Shown: piece by piece, positions 49,342-57,385 of the stretch | Layout of the letters: the number at the start of each line of letters is the position of its first letter | Position numbering within the stretch: position 1 is the first letter of the stretch | Assembly (NCBI RefSeq): GCF_003062295.1 | Contig: NZ_PYCN01000003.1 | Coordinates: 62,001-126,000, forward strand | Length of the DNA: 64,000 nucleotides | DNA from: Bradyrhizobium algeriense | GTDB taxonomy: Bacteria; Pseudomonadota; Alphaproteobacteria; Rhizobiales; Xanthobacteraceae | Direction: 5' to 3' | Translations under genes and position numbers: made by a program | The notes under the pieces: model-generated | Databases searched by the model: none | Seen by the model: the letters and a program-made list of their open reading frames with translations, nothing else | What the model was told of the DNA's origin: nothing

Positions 49342-50043
49342 TCATCGTAATTCCCGTTCCCGGTCGTCGAGCCCCGCGATCGCCGCGCTGGGTGACAGCC
49401 CGAACATGCTGCTGAATACGCGCGAAAGATGGGCGGTATCGGCGAAACCGGCATCCATCGCTGCCGTCCGCACCAGCTCGCGCTCGGCCATTCTCACCGC
49501 AGCATGCTGCAGCGCCGACCACAGCTTGAACCGGCGAAATGTCAGCCCCGTCGCCGCCTTGAAGCAGCGCAGCGCCCGCGTCCGCTCCATGCCGAGGTAT
49601 CGTACCAGTTCGTCTTGCGACACACGCCGCATTGGATCGGCCTGCATCGCCCGTACGATCTCCACCACCTTCGCCGGAAACGGATTGGTCGCGAACGCGA
49701 GCCTTTCCCGCAATTCCTCTGTCGCGCAGGGATCGCCACCAATTGATCGGCGCGCCAGCCGTTCCAGATTGCCTTTCAGCGCGACGGCCAGCAGAGCCTC
49801 GAACGGAAATGTCAGTCCGTTGAGGTAGACGACATCAGCACCTCGCCCAGCGAGCCGAACACTGTGCACGATCCCCGGCCGGACGAGCAGGACGTCACCC
49901 GTGACGCTCACGCCTGCATGCTCGACCGTGATCGGCCCCGCCCGCCCCGCCAGCACGGCCATGACAACATTCGGATGCGCCCCGAGACGCGTGACCGGGA
50001 TGGGCAATATCGTGCTGGTGAAGGGCGTTTCCACAAACGGCAT
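49342..50043 (-). CDS. AraC-family transcriptional regulator
   Basis: A 233-residue protein with an N-terminal cupin-like ligand domain (about 1-110) and a C-terminal double HTH: VSQDELVRYLGMERTRALRCF is the first and TAAMDAGFADTAHLSRVFSSMFGLSP the second (quoted only in part). The NTF2-like gene 50130-50561 lies upstream in the same direction. The ligand is unknown. Confidence 0.9.
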   Translation of the reverse strand: MPFVETPFTSTILPIPVTRLGAHPNVVMAVLAGRAGPITVEHAGVSVTGDVLLVRPGIVHSVRLAGRGADVVYLNGLTFPFEALLAVALKGNLERLARRSIGGDPCATEELRERLAFATNPFPAKVVEIVRAMQADPMRRVSQDELVRYLGMERTRALRCFKAATGLTFRRFKLWSALQHAAVRMAERELVRTAAMDAGFADTAHLSRVFSSMFGLSPSAAIAGLDDRERELR

Positions 50044-50129
50044 GGTTCCCTACTATCGGCAACTTTGTCGTTTGGCGCAAATCCCTCAGGCGGCACGATA
50101 TGGCCGGCGTCGGACGCATCCAGCGCTTC

Positions 50130-50561
50130 CTAGCGCTGGATCCCGGCCCGGGCGAAAGCGGCCTGCGCTTCACCACCGTTCATGTAGACATCCTTGCGCG
50201 CCACCTCGCCGCGGGAATTGACCGTCACGACATCGAGCATCTCGACCTTGGCCGTGAACGGCGCGCCGCCCGGCTCCTTGAGCGCAAGGACCATTGTCCA
50301 TTCGAAGACCCAGTGATCGTCGCCGTAAAGTCTGCGGCCCATATCGAGCGAAAAGTCGAACTTTTCGAACGTATCAATGCAGCGCTGCCGCAAGGCCTCC
50401 CGCCCGTGGACGGCGTCGGACCCGTCATGGATATGGAAGACCGTGTCTTCCGAATGGAGCGAGGCGATCAGGTCCGGGCTCTTGGTCTCCCAGCCGACAT
50501 GATAGCGTTCGAACACATCGCGAAGCGGAGTTGCGTGTTTTGCAAGTGCTGTGGCTGTCAT
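50130..50561 (-). CDS. NTF2/SnoaL-like protein
   Basis: A 143-residue cytoplasmic protein with an NTF2-like fold: LRDVFERYHVGWETKSPDLI, FHIHDGSDAVHG and VFEWTMVLALKE. Members are isomerases, hydratases or ligand-binding proteins; the catalytic residues cannot be assigned. The ATG at 50561 follows AGGGAGG. The AraC gene follows 86 bp downstream. Confidence 0.85.
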   Translation of the reverse strand: MTATALAKHATPLRDVFERYHVGWETKSPDLIASLHSEDTVFHIHDGSDAVHGREALRQRCIDTFEKFDFSLDMGRRLYGDDHWVFEWTMVLALKEPGGAPFTAKVEMLDVVTVNSRGEVARKDVYMNGGEAQAAFARAGIQR

Positions 50562-50655
50562 TGGTTTTCCTCCCTTTGGTGGGAAGAAAACTAGCGCGTG
50601 TGCGAGTTTTCGCGTTGAACAAACGTGCGACCGCTTCCGGTCATTCAGTCCGTAA

Positions 50656-50679
50656 GGCGGGTTAAAAGCGTAACCCGCC
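50656..50679. repeat. Hairpin repeat GGCGGGTTA/TAACCCGCC
   Basis: The same palindrome as 44681-44707, with a shorter loop (AAAAGCG). Confidence 0.65.
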
Positions 50680-50715
50680 GCATGATCGACGGCGGTACGC
50701 GCCATGCTGCATGGC

Positions 50716-51564
50716 TTAATCGGTAACCGGCGCTTCCGACACGGCGTTCGCCGACGCACCCCGGTCGGTCCAATCCGGCGGCAGCCCGATCCTCTCGCCG
50801 ATCATGCCGGGCAGTCCCGGCGCGCGCCCGAATGCTTCACAAATCGCCTGTTTCGGCGCTCCGCCGAGCGAGGCCTTCAAGCTATCGATTGATGGTGGCG
50901 CGGAGACCTTCCCGAACGGACTCTCGCCGGTAACCAGCAATTTCCCGAAATCGTCTCCGAAAGCGCTGGCGAGATCATAGGCATCCCCGTCGCTCGATAC
51001 GCGCGGAGCGCTGGTGAAGGAATTCGCTCCGCGCGCCCAGATCATGGCAGCCTTTTGGCTGCCGCTGCGATCGCGGGCCTCGGCCTCTACGGACAGGCTC
51101 CCGAGTCCGATCGGAAGCCGCGGCACAGGGATCGGCACACCGGGAGCAACGACGGACGGTACAACGCTCGCGACCTTGGAGACGCCGGCGGCCGTCGCAT
51201 CGGTCGGCGCAATGTGGGTAATGACCGCGCGGACACTCAAGTCCGCCGCTTCCGTCGGTGCTACAATTCGGAAGCGCTCGCTCAGCGCAGAACACATCGC
51301 TCTGTTGACCGCATTCTTGATCAGGCTGCGCTGCTTGTCCGAGAACGGCTCTCTTGCAGCGGCGACCGTGAATGCGGTCGGCTCGATCCGCAGAGTCTTC
51401 GCTCCGAGGACATCGGCTTTGCTAACGCTAACCTGCGACTTTGTCAGGAGCCCATCGGACGGCGTCAGATTGTCGTAGGAGGCTAACGACCCGGACCGCT
51501 CCAGCGGCGCGGTCGCGCAACCAGCAGCCATCAAGCTTAGCGGCGCTACCACGACCCATCTCAT
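50716..51564 (-). CDS. DUF3313-like lipoprotein
   Basis: A 282-residue lipoprotein. The signal peptide (MRWVVVAPLSLM) ends in the lipobox MAAGC. After it come LASYDNLTPSDGLLTKSQ and a beta-rich domain that resembles DUF3313 lipoproteins, with SVEAEARDRSGSQKAAMIWA. The ATG at 51564 overlaps the stop of the upstream hydrolase gene by 4 bp, so the two are one operon. The function is unknown; the protein probably sits on the outer membrane. Confidence 0.8.
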   Translation of the reverse strand: MRWVVVAPLSLMAAGCATAPLERSGSLASYDNLTPSDGLLTKSQVSVSKADVLGAKTLRIEPTAFTVAAAREPFSDKQRSLIKNAVNRAMCSALSERFRIVAPTEAADLSVRAVITHIAPTDATAAGVSKVASVVPSVVAPGVPIPVPRLPIGLGSLSVEAEARDRSGSQKAAMIWARGANSFTSAPRVSSDGDAYDLASAFGDDFGKLLVTGESPFGKVSAPPSIDSLKASLGGAPKQAICEAFGRAPGLPGMIGERIGLPPDWTDRGASANAVSEAPVTD

Positions 51565-52691
51565 GGCGCGGCAACGAGGCCAACCGCCGATCCCTGGACC
51601 GTGCGCCGGGAACGCGCGACCGGAACAGGAGAAAGCGCGGTACCGGGCGCTGATGCCAGGATTGGCTGCCATGTCGCATTCCAGCGCGTCAACGTCGTAC
51701 CGTTACTGTCGAAGGCGAGGTCGAGGAAAGCCAGAGTGAGTTCCGCCGTGGCGGCCTTCACTTTCGGGTTCAGAGCCGGACCGCCTGTGAACGAGCGATC
51801 GGTAAAGATGCTGTGCGAGCCGCCCTCAAACACGGCAAGCAGCTTGCGCGGTGTGGCAATGGCGTTGAAGACGGCTAACCGATCGGCAGCAGGCGAGTGG
51901 TATCCGGGAATTTCGATGACGTCGTTGGTCGCAGTCACATGCAGGTTCGGAACCGTGATCTTGCTCAGCACCGAGGCAAGATCGGACTCGCCGTAGAACG
52001 GCGGCGCAGAGATCATTATCGCCGCCGCAAAGCGCGGGTCGCGGGCCTCAACCCACTGCCCTTCGCGCATCACGCGCGCGCCGACCGCAAGAAGCGCCGT
52101 GTTTGCGCCATACGAATGGCCGGCCGCCACGATACGCCGACGGTCGATCTGGGCGCCGTAAGAGCCGGCACCACCAGACAGCATGCGGTCGAGGGCGAAG
52201 CGCAGATCCCAGGCCCGCGCAAGCGCCTCGCTCTCGTGAGCCGCTCGCTGCAAACGGTCTACGACGGTAAGAGGATTGCCCACCCAGAGCGACGAGTCGC
52301 TGCCGGCATGCTGAACATGCAGACTGGCAATGCCGCGCGCAGCCCAATACTTGCCCAGATAGCTGTATCCCCGGCGGGAGCCGCCCATGCCATGGGAGAA
52401 CACGATGAGCGGCACGCGCGAACCCGGCGCGACACTCGTGGGCCAATGCAGGCGCGCCGGAACGGCCCGCGAACGCGCGGAGTCGATCCAGTTGAAATCA
52501 ATGACGGAGGGCGCGGCGGACTGCGCTCGCGCTGGATCTATGGGAATCGCGGTCGTGATGGCGATGGCGAGCAGCATGGCACCGAGGCGCCGTCGCGTCA
52601 TGTTGACCGATACGATTGCGTCGCCCCGGCCGCCCGCGAGAGCGGATTGAACATGCCGCGAGGGAGTATCGCCGCCCACCCTGCCCTTCAT
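51561..52691 (-). CDS. Exported alpha/beta hydrolase (PAF-acetylhydrolase/dienelactone-hydrolase-like)
   Basis: A 376-residue hydrolase. An export signal lies around MTRRRLGAMLLAIAITTAIP with a likely cut after ARA. The mature part has the oxyanion region VFSHGMGGSRRGY, the nucleophile Ser in AAGHSYGANT and the His in FEGGSHSIF. The start at 52691 follows AAGGTG; 52601 would place the signal peptide directly at the N-terminus and is a fair alternative. It is divergent from a TetR gene over a pair of direct repeats, which suggests TetR control. Confidence 0.88.
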   Translation of the reverse strand: MKGRVGGDTPSRHVQSALAGGRGDAIVSVNMTRRRLGAMLLAIAITTAIPIDPARAQSAAPSVIDFNWIDSARSRAVPARLHWPTSVAPGSRVPLIVFSHGMGGSRRGYSYLGKYWAARGIASLHVQHAGSDSSLWVGNPLTVVDRLQRAAHESEALARAWDLRFALDRMLSGGAGSYGAQIDRRRIVAAGHSYGANTALLAVGARVMREGQWVEARDPRFAAAIMISAPPFYGESDLASVLSKITVPNLHVTATNDVIEIPGYHSPAADRLAVFNAIATPRKLLAVFEGGSHSIFTDRSFTGGPALNPKVKAATAELTLAFLDLAFDSNGTTLTRWNATWQPILASAPGTALSPVPVARSRRTVQGSAVGLVAAP

Positions 52692-52713
52692 AAACACACC
52701 TTGAACACAATTC

Positions 52714-52749
52714 GCACTGGGTGTAATATTATATTGCACTGAGTGTAAT
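52714..52749. promoter_or_regulatory. Two direct repeats GCACTGRGTGTAAT between hydrolase and TetR genes
   Basis: GCACTGGGTGTAAT (52714-52727) and GCACTGAGTGTAAT (52736-52749) are 22 bp apart centre to centre, two turns of the helix, and each contains a CACTGrGTG half-symmetric core. This fits two dimers of the TetR regulator binding the shared promoter region. Confidence 0.65.
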
Positions 52750-52783
52750 TTTGCAAAATCACAAATTCGTGTCAGAACTGGTC

Positions 52784-53386
52784 ATGGAAAGTTCGGCCCC
52801 CAAGGAGGAACGTCCACGCGAGCGGAAGCGGCGCGAGACGCTGCATCGTATCGCCGAGCAAGGCCTGAAACTGTTTTTGACCCGCGGCTATGAGGCCACC
52901 ACGCTCGACGCGATCGCGGAGGCAGCGGGGATCTCGCGGCGAACGTTCTTCTACTATTTCAAATCCAAGGAAGAGATTCTGCTGGCGTGGCAGGACGGCG
53001 GTTTCACCGAGACCCTGCGCGCCGCCGTACTGGAGCAATCGACCAAACAGTCACCACTCAACGCCGTGAAGAACGCCTTGTTGGAGCTGACGATCCGCTT
53101 TCAGTTCGATTACAAGCAAACCCGGGTGATCGAACGCCTGATGTGTGCGAACGAGTCGCTTCGCATACGACACCAGGCGAGATATGTAGAGAAGGAGCAA
53201 GCGGTATTCGACGCGCTCTGCCAGATGTGGCCGCAGCCCAAGCGGCAGCCTGCGCTGCGCATTGTCGCCATGATGTCGATCGGAGCGCTTCGTCTTGCGA
53301 TCGACAACTGGAACCGCGACCAGGGGAAGCGACCTATCGCCACTTATCTAAAAGAGGCGTTCGCCGACCTGAAGTCGGAGATTTGA
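52784..53386 (+). CDS. TetR-family transcriptional regulator
   Basis: A 200-residue regulator with a basic leader and the TetR HTH: FLTRGYEATTLDAIAEAAGI, then SRRTFFYYFKSKEEILLAW. The C-terminal ligand domain resembles the AcrR/TetR_C group. The ATG at 52784 and a GTG at 52769 are both possible starts; neither has a strong ribosome binding site. It is divergent from the hydrolase-DUF3313 operon. Confidence 0.92.
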   Translation: MESSAPKEERPRERKRRETLHRIAEQGLKLFLTRGYEATTLDAIAEAAGISRRTFFYYFKSKEEILLAWQDGGFTETLRAAVLEQSTKQSPLNAVKNALLELTIRFQFDYKQTRVIERLMCANESLRIRHQARYVEKEQAVFDALCQMWPQPKRQPALRIVAMMSIGALRLAIDNWNRDQGKRPIATYLKEAFADLKSEI

Positions 53387-53523
53387 AACGGCGCCTGCGA
53401 TGAGCGGAGCGATCGTCACCGAACTGGTCATATCGGGAAAATCCTGGCAGCGGGTGGTGGCTATCCCAAAGCAGACCGACCTATTGCACGTCATTCTATG
53501 CTGCGGCACTACGCGATACCAAT

Positions 53524-53649
53524 GGCACTGTCACCGTAATTCCCATAGCAGCCCTTGCCGGGGCGCCAGTAGATTGCTTGTGGGCAGGAATGGAACGCAG
53601 CTTTGCGGCACAGCCTTCGGCTCGTTTAGTGCACTGTTATCGCAATTCC
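53524..53649. repeat. Two short CACTGTCACCGTAATTCC-type tags
   Basis: GCACTGTCACCGTAATTCC at 53525-53543 and a diverged copy GCACTGTTATCGCAATTCC at 53631-53649, in the same orientation. The same tag ends repeat copy D (46574-46593), recurs at 54091-54104 and, diverged, at 60671-60688. The 53387-53636 spacer holds no gene. Confidence 0.6.
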
Positions 53650-54062
53650 GAACGTCGATCCGGATGCGTGAGGTGCCCATCAGCAAATGAGGGCAGTCCA
53701 TCATCGATGTGAAACCACGAGAGCGCGCTGCCCAACCATTGGTGCGCCCTCGGCCTCACGCTCTCTGGCTCGTCGAGACTGCCATGGCTGACAGAGACGT
53801 ATGGACCTCGGTCTTCGACAAAATAGAGCTGTGTTCCGCAAATGCTGCAAAAATGGTTTGCCCCTACTCCGGAGCTCCTGAAAGACGCTGGCGCGCCCTT
53901 GATCAGCTCAAACTCACCCTTAGGGACGACAACCGAGAGCGACACCGGCGCGCCGCAGCGGCGGCGGCATTTCGCGCAGTGACAATAGACAACGTCGAAG
54001 ATGCTGTGGATGCGGTACCGAATGGCATCGCATAAGCATCCACCTTCATGACGGTCAGGCAT
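53637..54062 (-). CDS. GFA-family (glutathione-dependent formaldehyde-activating-like) protein
   Basis: A 141-residue Mss4-like zinc protein. The zinc cysteines are visible: EGGCLCDAIRY, then YCHCAKCRRRCG and FCSICGTQLYF. Most members of the family do not activate formaldehyde and their role is unknown. The ATG at 54062 is preferred; an in-frame GTG at 54071 is possible. The gene stands alone between tag repeats, which touch its 3' end. Confidence 0.9.
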   Translation of the reverse strand: MPDRHEGGCLCDAIRYRIHSIFDVVYCHCAKCRRRCGAPVSLSVVVPKGEFELIKGAPASFRSSGVGANHFCSICGTQLYFVEDRGPYVSVSHGSLDEPESVRPRAHQWLGSALSWFHIDDGLPSFADGHLTHPDRRSELR

Positions 54063-54071
54063 CGTCGCCAC

Positions 54072-54460
54072 CTGCGTTCATGCAATTTAGTGCACCGTAA
54101 TTCCGTAATTCGCAGGCGATCGCCTGTCCCTCGAACGAGAACCGCTCCAGTAAGGTCCATCGTACCGTCATCGCTGTGCCTCCGGGTCTAGAAGTCGCGA
54201 AGTTCCTGTGGCTTTGGTTCACGCCCAAGTGTCGAAGCATCAACGCTCCGCGCGACGGCCGGTTGCGCAATCGAAATCGGCCCGGCCAAATGGGGAACGG
54301 GGCTGTGCTGGCGCCGTTTAGAGAATATGCCGCCGTCGCATGCCTAGTGAACGTCGTTATCGCGGCCGGAGGACACGGCAAGCTCTGCACCAAGCGCGGC
54401 GACCACGTCGTGGCGTTTGCGCTTCACCACGAATGATTTTCCAGCGCAAAGGAGGACACA
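54072..54460. other. Gene-free spacer upstream of an NTF2-like gene
   Basis: About 390 bp. It starts with a tag repeat (TGCACCGTAATTCC, 54091-54104). Frames on both strands show no family resemblance or ribosome binding site that I could support. Confidence 0.5.
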
Positions 54461-54898
54461 TTGGTTTCAGTAGGGTCAGAGATCGAAGTCCTTCTGGATA
54501 GGCGGGTTCAGGCGTGTCGGGCAAAAGACATTGATCGACTCATGTCACTTTATTCCCCCAGCATCGTCTATTTCGATGTTGTTCCCCCTCTCCGCCTCAC
54601 CGGTTCCGACGCAGTTCGGGACAATTTCGTGCGGTGGTTCAATGAATACGACGGCCCTATCGGCTTGGAAACACATGACTTGAATATCGCGGCCAGCGGG
54701 GACGTTGCGTTTGCGCATATGCTTCACCTGGACAAAGGGAACGCAAACTTGTCCGAGCAGCAGAGCAAGCGTGGGTTCTGGCTCCGTTCGACCGTTTGCT
54801 GCCAGCGATCCAATAACGAGTGGTTGATTACGCACGAACATATCTCCCTGCCCGTCGATTTCAGGACCGGGGCCGTACTTATGGACCTTGTCCCCTGA
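54461..54898 (+). CDS. NTF2/ketosteroid-isomerase-like protein
   Basis: A 145-residue NTF2-like protein: IEVLLDRRVQACRAKDIDRL, then MSLYSPSIVYFDVVPPL and WLITHEHISLPVDF. The fold matches the ketosteroid isomerase-like nuclear transport factor 2 group (SnoaL_3). Translation starts at a TTG, supported by AAGGAGG six bases upstream. The substrate is unknown. Confidence 0.87.
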   Translation: MVSVGSEIEVLLDRRVQACRAKDIDRLMSLYSPSIVYFDVVPPLRLTGSDAVRDNFVRWFNEYDGPIGLETHDLNIAASGDVAFAHMLHLDKGNANLSEQQSKRGFWLRSTVCCQRSNNEWLITHEHISLPVDFRTGAVLMDLVP

Positions 54899-54955
54899 CG
54901 CCACCCTTCTGAACGCACGAAATCGCAGCTCGGTCTTTGTCCAGAGGCGCTGCTC

Positions 54956-55564
54956 ATGCTGATTGAACATCAAGGCAAACGACCCGCCATCGACCCGAGC
55001 GCACATATTGCGCCGACAGCGGTGATTTGCGGCGACGTGACGATCGGCCCGCGCACGCACGTTTCCTACGGCGCGGTGATCGAGGCGCACGGCGCGCCGG
55101 TGCGCATCGGCGCGCAGTGCGTCATTCGCGAGAACCTCAACATCCGAAGCACGAGCCGGAACGCAGTAGAGATCGGCGACCACGTCCTGATCGGGCCGCA
55201 TTCGTCGCTCAAGGGCTGTGTCATCGAGGACGAGTGTTTCCTGGCGACGGGCGTCAGGATCTTCCAGGGCGCGCGCGTCGCTCGGCGCACGGAGGTCCGC
55301 ATCGACGGCGTCGTTCACGTGCGCAGCGTCCTGCCGCCCCACTCGCTCGTCCCGATCAAGTGGGTGGCGGTCGGCGATCCCGCCCAGCTCTTCCCGCCCG
55401 ACAAGCACGAGGAGATCGACGCGATCTTGAGCCAAATGAACTTCCCCGAAGAGGTTTACGGGCTCGAGCGTCAGTCCGGCGACGGCGTCGATATGGACAT
55501 GAAGGAGCTCACCCGGCGCGTGACGAGCGGGCTCGCCGATCACCGCGATGACGAAGCGCTCTAG
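54956..55564 (+). CDS. Left-handed beta-helix (gamma-carbonic-anhydrase-like) protein
   Basis: A 202-residue hexapeptide-repeat protein: IDPSAHIAPTAVICGDVTIG, then RIGAQCVIRENLNIRS and VEIGDHVLIGPHSSLKGC show the repeating I/V-G-x turns. The fold is that of gamma carbonic anhydrases and acyltransferases. The zinc histidines expected in a carbonic anhydrase are only partly present (DHVLIGPHSS), so activity is uncertain. The C-terminal third is helical. The start lacks a clear ribosome binding site. Confidence 0.85.
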   Translation: MLIEHQGKRPAIDPSAHIAPTAVICGDVTIGPRTHVSYGAVIEAHGAPVRIGAQCVIRENLNIRSTSRNAVEIGDHVLIGPHSSLKGCVIEDECFLATGVRIFQGARVARRTEVRIDGVVHVRSVLPPHSLVPIKWVAVGDPAQLFPPDKHEEIDAILSQMNFPEEVYGLERQSGDGVDMDMKELTRRVTSGLADHRDDEAL

Positions 55565-55672
55565 CGCCATTACCGCAACGCGGTTACGCAAGCGGTGCAG
55601 GACTGGCCGAGGAAGCTCACGTCAAAGGGATAGAAGTCCGCGGTCATGCCGTCGGTCGGGCGAGTCCTGTCA

Positions 55673-56212
55673 TCAAGCAGAAACGTACGTCAACCTGATC
55701 ACGTCCTCGCCAATTCGATCGCTGGCCACAAGGCGAAGCGGCGGCCGGGGGCCGGCGAAGAATGGTTTGCCGCGACCCAACACGACGGGGTGGAGGTAGA
55801 GTTGATACTCATCAATAAGACCAAGATCGGTCAGGCTTCGCGCCAGGTCTGGTCCGGCGACGTCGATCTCCCCAACTCGCTCAGCCTTCAGCCCCCGTAT
55901 CACCGCCTCAAGGTCATCCCCGACAAGCGTGGCGTTGGGGCCGACTGACTGCAGGGAGCGCGACACGACCCACTTCGGTTGGTTCCGCCACGCCGCTGCG
56001 AAGTCATATTGCGCGGCGTCCCACTCAGGGTGGTCTTCGTCCCAATAACGCATCACCTCGTACATGCGGCGACCGTACACGCTGCCCGCCAGGTTGCGCA
56101 CTTGCTCGATGAAGTGACGAAAGAGCGCGGGACTTGGCGGCGCAAATTCCGGATGGTCATGGTCGACGTAGCCGTCCAGAGACTGGTTCATTCCAAATAC
56201 GATCTTCGCCAT
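55673..56212 (-). CDS. Dihydrofolate reductase family protein (RibD C-terminal-like)
   Basis: A 179-residue protein of the DHFR/RibD reductase superfamily: AKIVFGMNQSLDGYVDHDHP, then VYGRRMYEVMRYW, KWVVSRSL, IDVAGPDLARSL and YLHPVVLGRGKPFF. These stand-alone members are common in actinobacteria and rhizobia and are not the folate enzyme. The ATG at 56212 follows AGGGA. The YciI-like gene lies just upstream in the same direction. Confidence 0.92.
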   Translation of the reverse strand: MAKIVFGMNQSLDGYVDHDHPEFAPPSPALFRHFIEQVRNLAGSVYGRRMYEVMRYWDEDHPEWDAAQYDFAAAWRNQPKWVVSRSLQSVGPNATLVGDDLEAVIRGLKAERVGEIDVAGPDLARSLTDLGLIDEYQLYLHPVVLGRGKPFFAGPRPPLRLVASDRIGEDVIRLTYVSA

Positions 56213-56290
56213 AGCGATTTCCCTGCTTTCCAGAAGAAACGGAATCTCACGGCCAACCGAGACGGATGGCGGCCGATCCATCCGGCGGCA

Positions 56291-56710
56291 TCAGGCGACG
56301 CCGAGCTTCCCGCGCTCGCCTTCACGAGGCGTCGAGAGCTCCTCGGGCGTCAGATACTCAGCCAGATCCGCCGCCTCGTAGAACGGGCGGATCTCGACCC
56401 CGCTCGGGCCTAACATGGGATTGCGCTTCGCCCAGGCCACGGCCTCGTCCATGTCCTTGACCTGCCAGATCATGAAGCCGGCGACCAACTCGTGGGTCTC
56501 GGCGAACGGCCCGTCGATGACCTTGCTGCTCGAACCATCGGAGGTGATGCGCTTGGCCTGGGCGTTGTTTTGGAGGCCGGCGCCGGCCACCATGATCCCG
56601 GCCTCGACCAGCTCCTCGGTGAACTGATCCATCGCCGCGAACGCCTCTTTCGTGGGGGGCGCGCTTTTTTCGCTGCCGTCAGCGGCTTTTCCGAACACCA
56701 TAACCCGCAT
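56291..56710 (-). CDS. YciI-family protein
   Basis: A 139-residue protein of the YciI/DGPF group: MRVMVFGKAADGSEKSAPP, then VIDGPFAETHELVAGFMIWQ and VEIRPFYEA. Such proteins resemble muconolactone-isomerase-like ferredoxin folds and often accompany ECF sigma factors, which are absent here. The ATG at 56710 follows AGGGAGA. It is followed 78 bp later by the DHFR-like gene. Confidence 0.9.
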   Translation of the reverse strand: MRVMVFGKAADGSEKSAPPTKEAFAAMDQFTEELVEAGIMVAGAGLQNNAQAKRITSDGSSSKVIDGPFAETHELVAGFMIWQVKDMDEAVAWAKRNPMLGPSGVEIRPFYEAADLAEYLTPEELSTPREGERGKLGVA

Positions 56711-56877
56711 CGTCTGTCTCCCTGTGGCGGTCCAAACCTGAGGACGAGCCAGATCGACAAGATCCGACAGCTCGCGATGATTTTTTTGGCGCGTGCCCTT
56801 CTGTCGTCGCCGCCGGCCCTCGACCTTCCGAAAGGCCCTGCCAGAGTCAGGCCCTTTCGGCCCGGGCCCACTTGCCC

Positions 56878-56913
56878 CTACTCCCACTCAATCGTCCCCG
56901 GCGGCTTGCTCGT
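56878..56913 (-). other. Duplicate of the guaA 3' end (candidate attachment site)
   Basis: On the minus strand this 36-bp segment encodes TSKPPGTIEWE followed by TAG, the conserved C-terminus of GMP synthase; the codons before it do not continue as GuaA. It is the left end of long-repeat copy C. The 3' end of guaA is a known integration target for genomic islands and ICEs. Confidence 0.7.
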
Positions 56914-57090
56914 CCGTGAACGCAATGCGGTTCTTCTGATTCAACTGTCAAACAGCATGGGTACGAACCCACGTTCTCGCGGCACGAAATGCCCGAGCTA
57001 TTGTTTTGATTTTGCCCTCTCGAAAGACAGAGGGCGCAGGGAAGACCGGGTGCTTGCTGCACCCGCGGTCTCGCGTGCGATCTGCGTAAA
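56878..57090. repeat. Long interspersed repeat, copy C (left part)
   Basis: Nearly identical to 60046-60255 over about 200 bp (guaA tail, GTGAACGCAATGCGGTTCTT, ACGAACCCACGTTCTCGCGG, GGGCGCAGGGAAGACCGGGT). The right part of the repeat is missing and is replaced by the palindrome at 57110. Confidence 0.8.
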
Positions 57091-57262
57091 CTCGATGGGG
57101 CCAGCTCCGTCATTGCGAGCCACCCGGTCGGCGCGAAGCGCCGCCGGATGACAGGCTCCGCGAAGCGATCCACAACGTCCATTGCCGGGGCGGCCATGAT
57201 TGCTTGGAAGGCGGGACGCCTCCTAAGAGGCAGTCCCTTTGGTTGATGTTCCATGGTGATGG

Positions 57263-57343
57263 TCAGAGCCGGCCCTCCGCGAACAGCTCGCGTGTGCGCC
57301 TCAGCGTGGACAGCAAGGCGGCATCCGCGGTCGAATAGATCAT
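57263..57343 (-). CDS. Possible 26-residue small protein
   Basis: An ATG with a good AAGGA eight bases upstream opens a 26-codon frame (MIYSTADAALLSTLRRTREL and six more residues). It lies 42 bp downstream of the NmrA-like gene in the same direction and may be translated from that transcript. It is too short to assign; it could also be the start of a truncated gene. Confidence 0.25.
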   Translation of the reverse strand: MIYSTADAALLSTLRRTRELFAEGRL

Positions 57344-57385
57344 GATGATGTTCCTTCTCGTGAAATGTTGAGTGTCGCTCGGCCG

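Larger units (their letters stand above)
56711..57385. other. Spacer with a guaA tail and repeats
   Basis: About 675 bp: the guaA-tail fragment and long repeat copy C (56878-57090), a degenerate palindromic repeat (57110-57173) and a possible 26-codon frame (57263-57343). No longer gene is present. Confidence 0.6.

Noticed and set aside
54055..54393. A 112-codon minus-strand frame upstream of the GFA gene
   Set aside because: It overlaps a tag repeat, lacks a clear start signal and shows no family resemblance.
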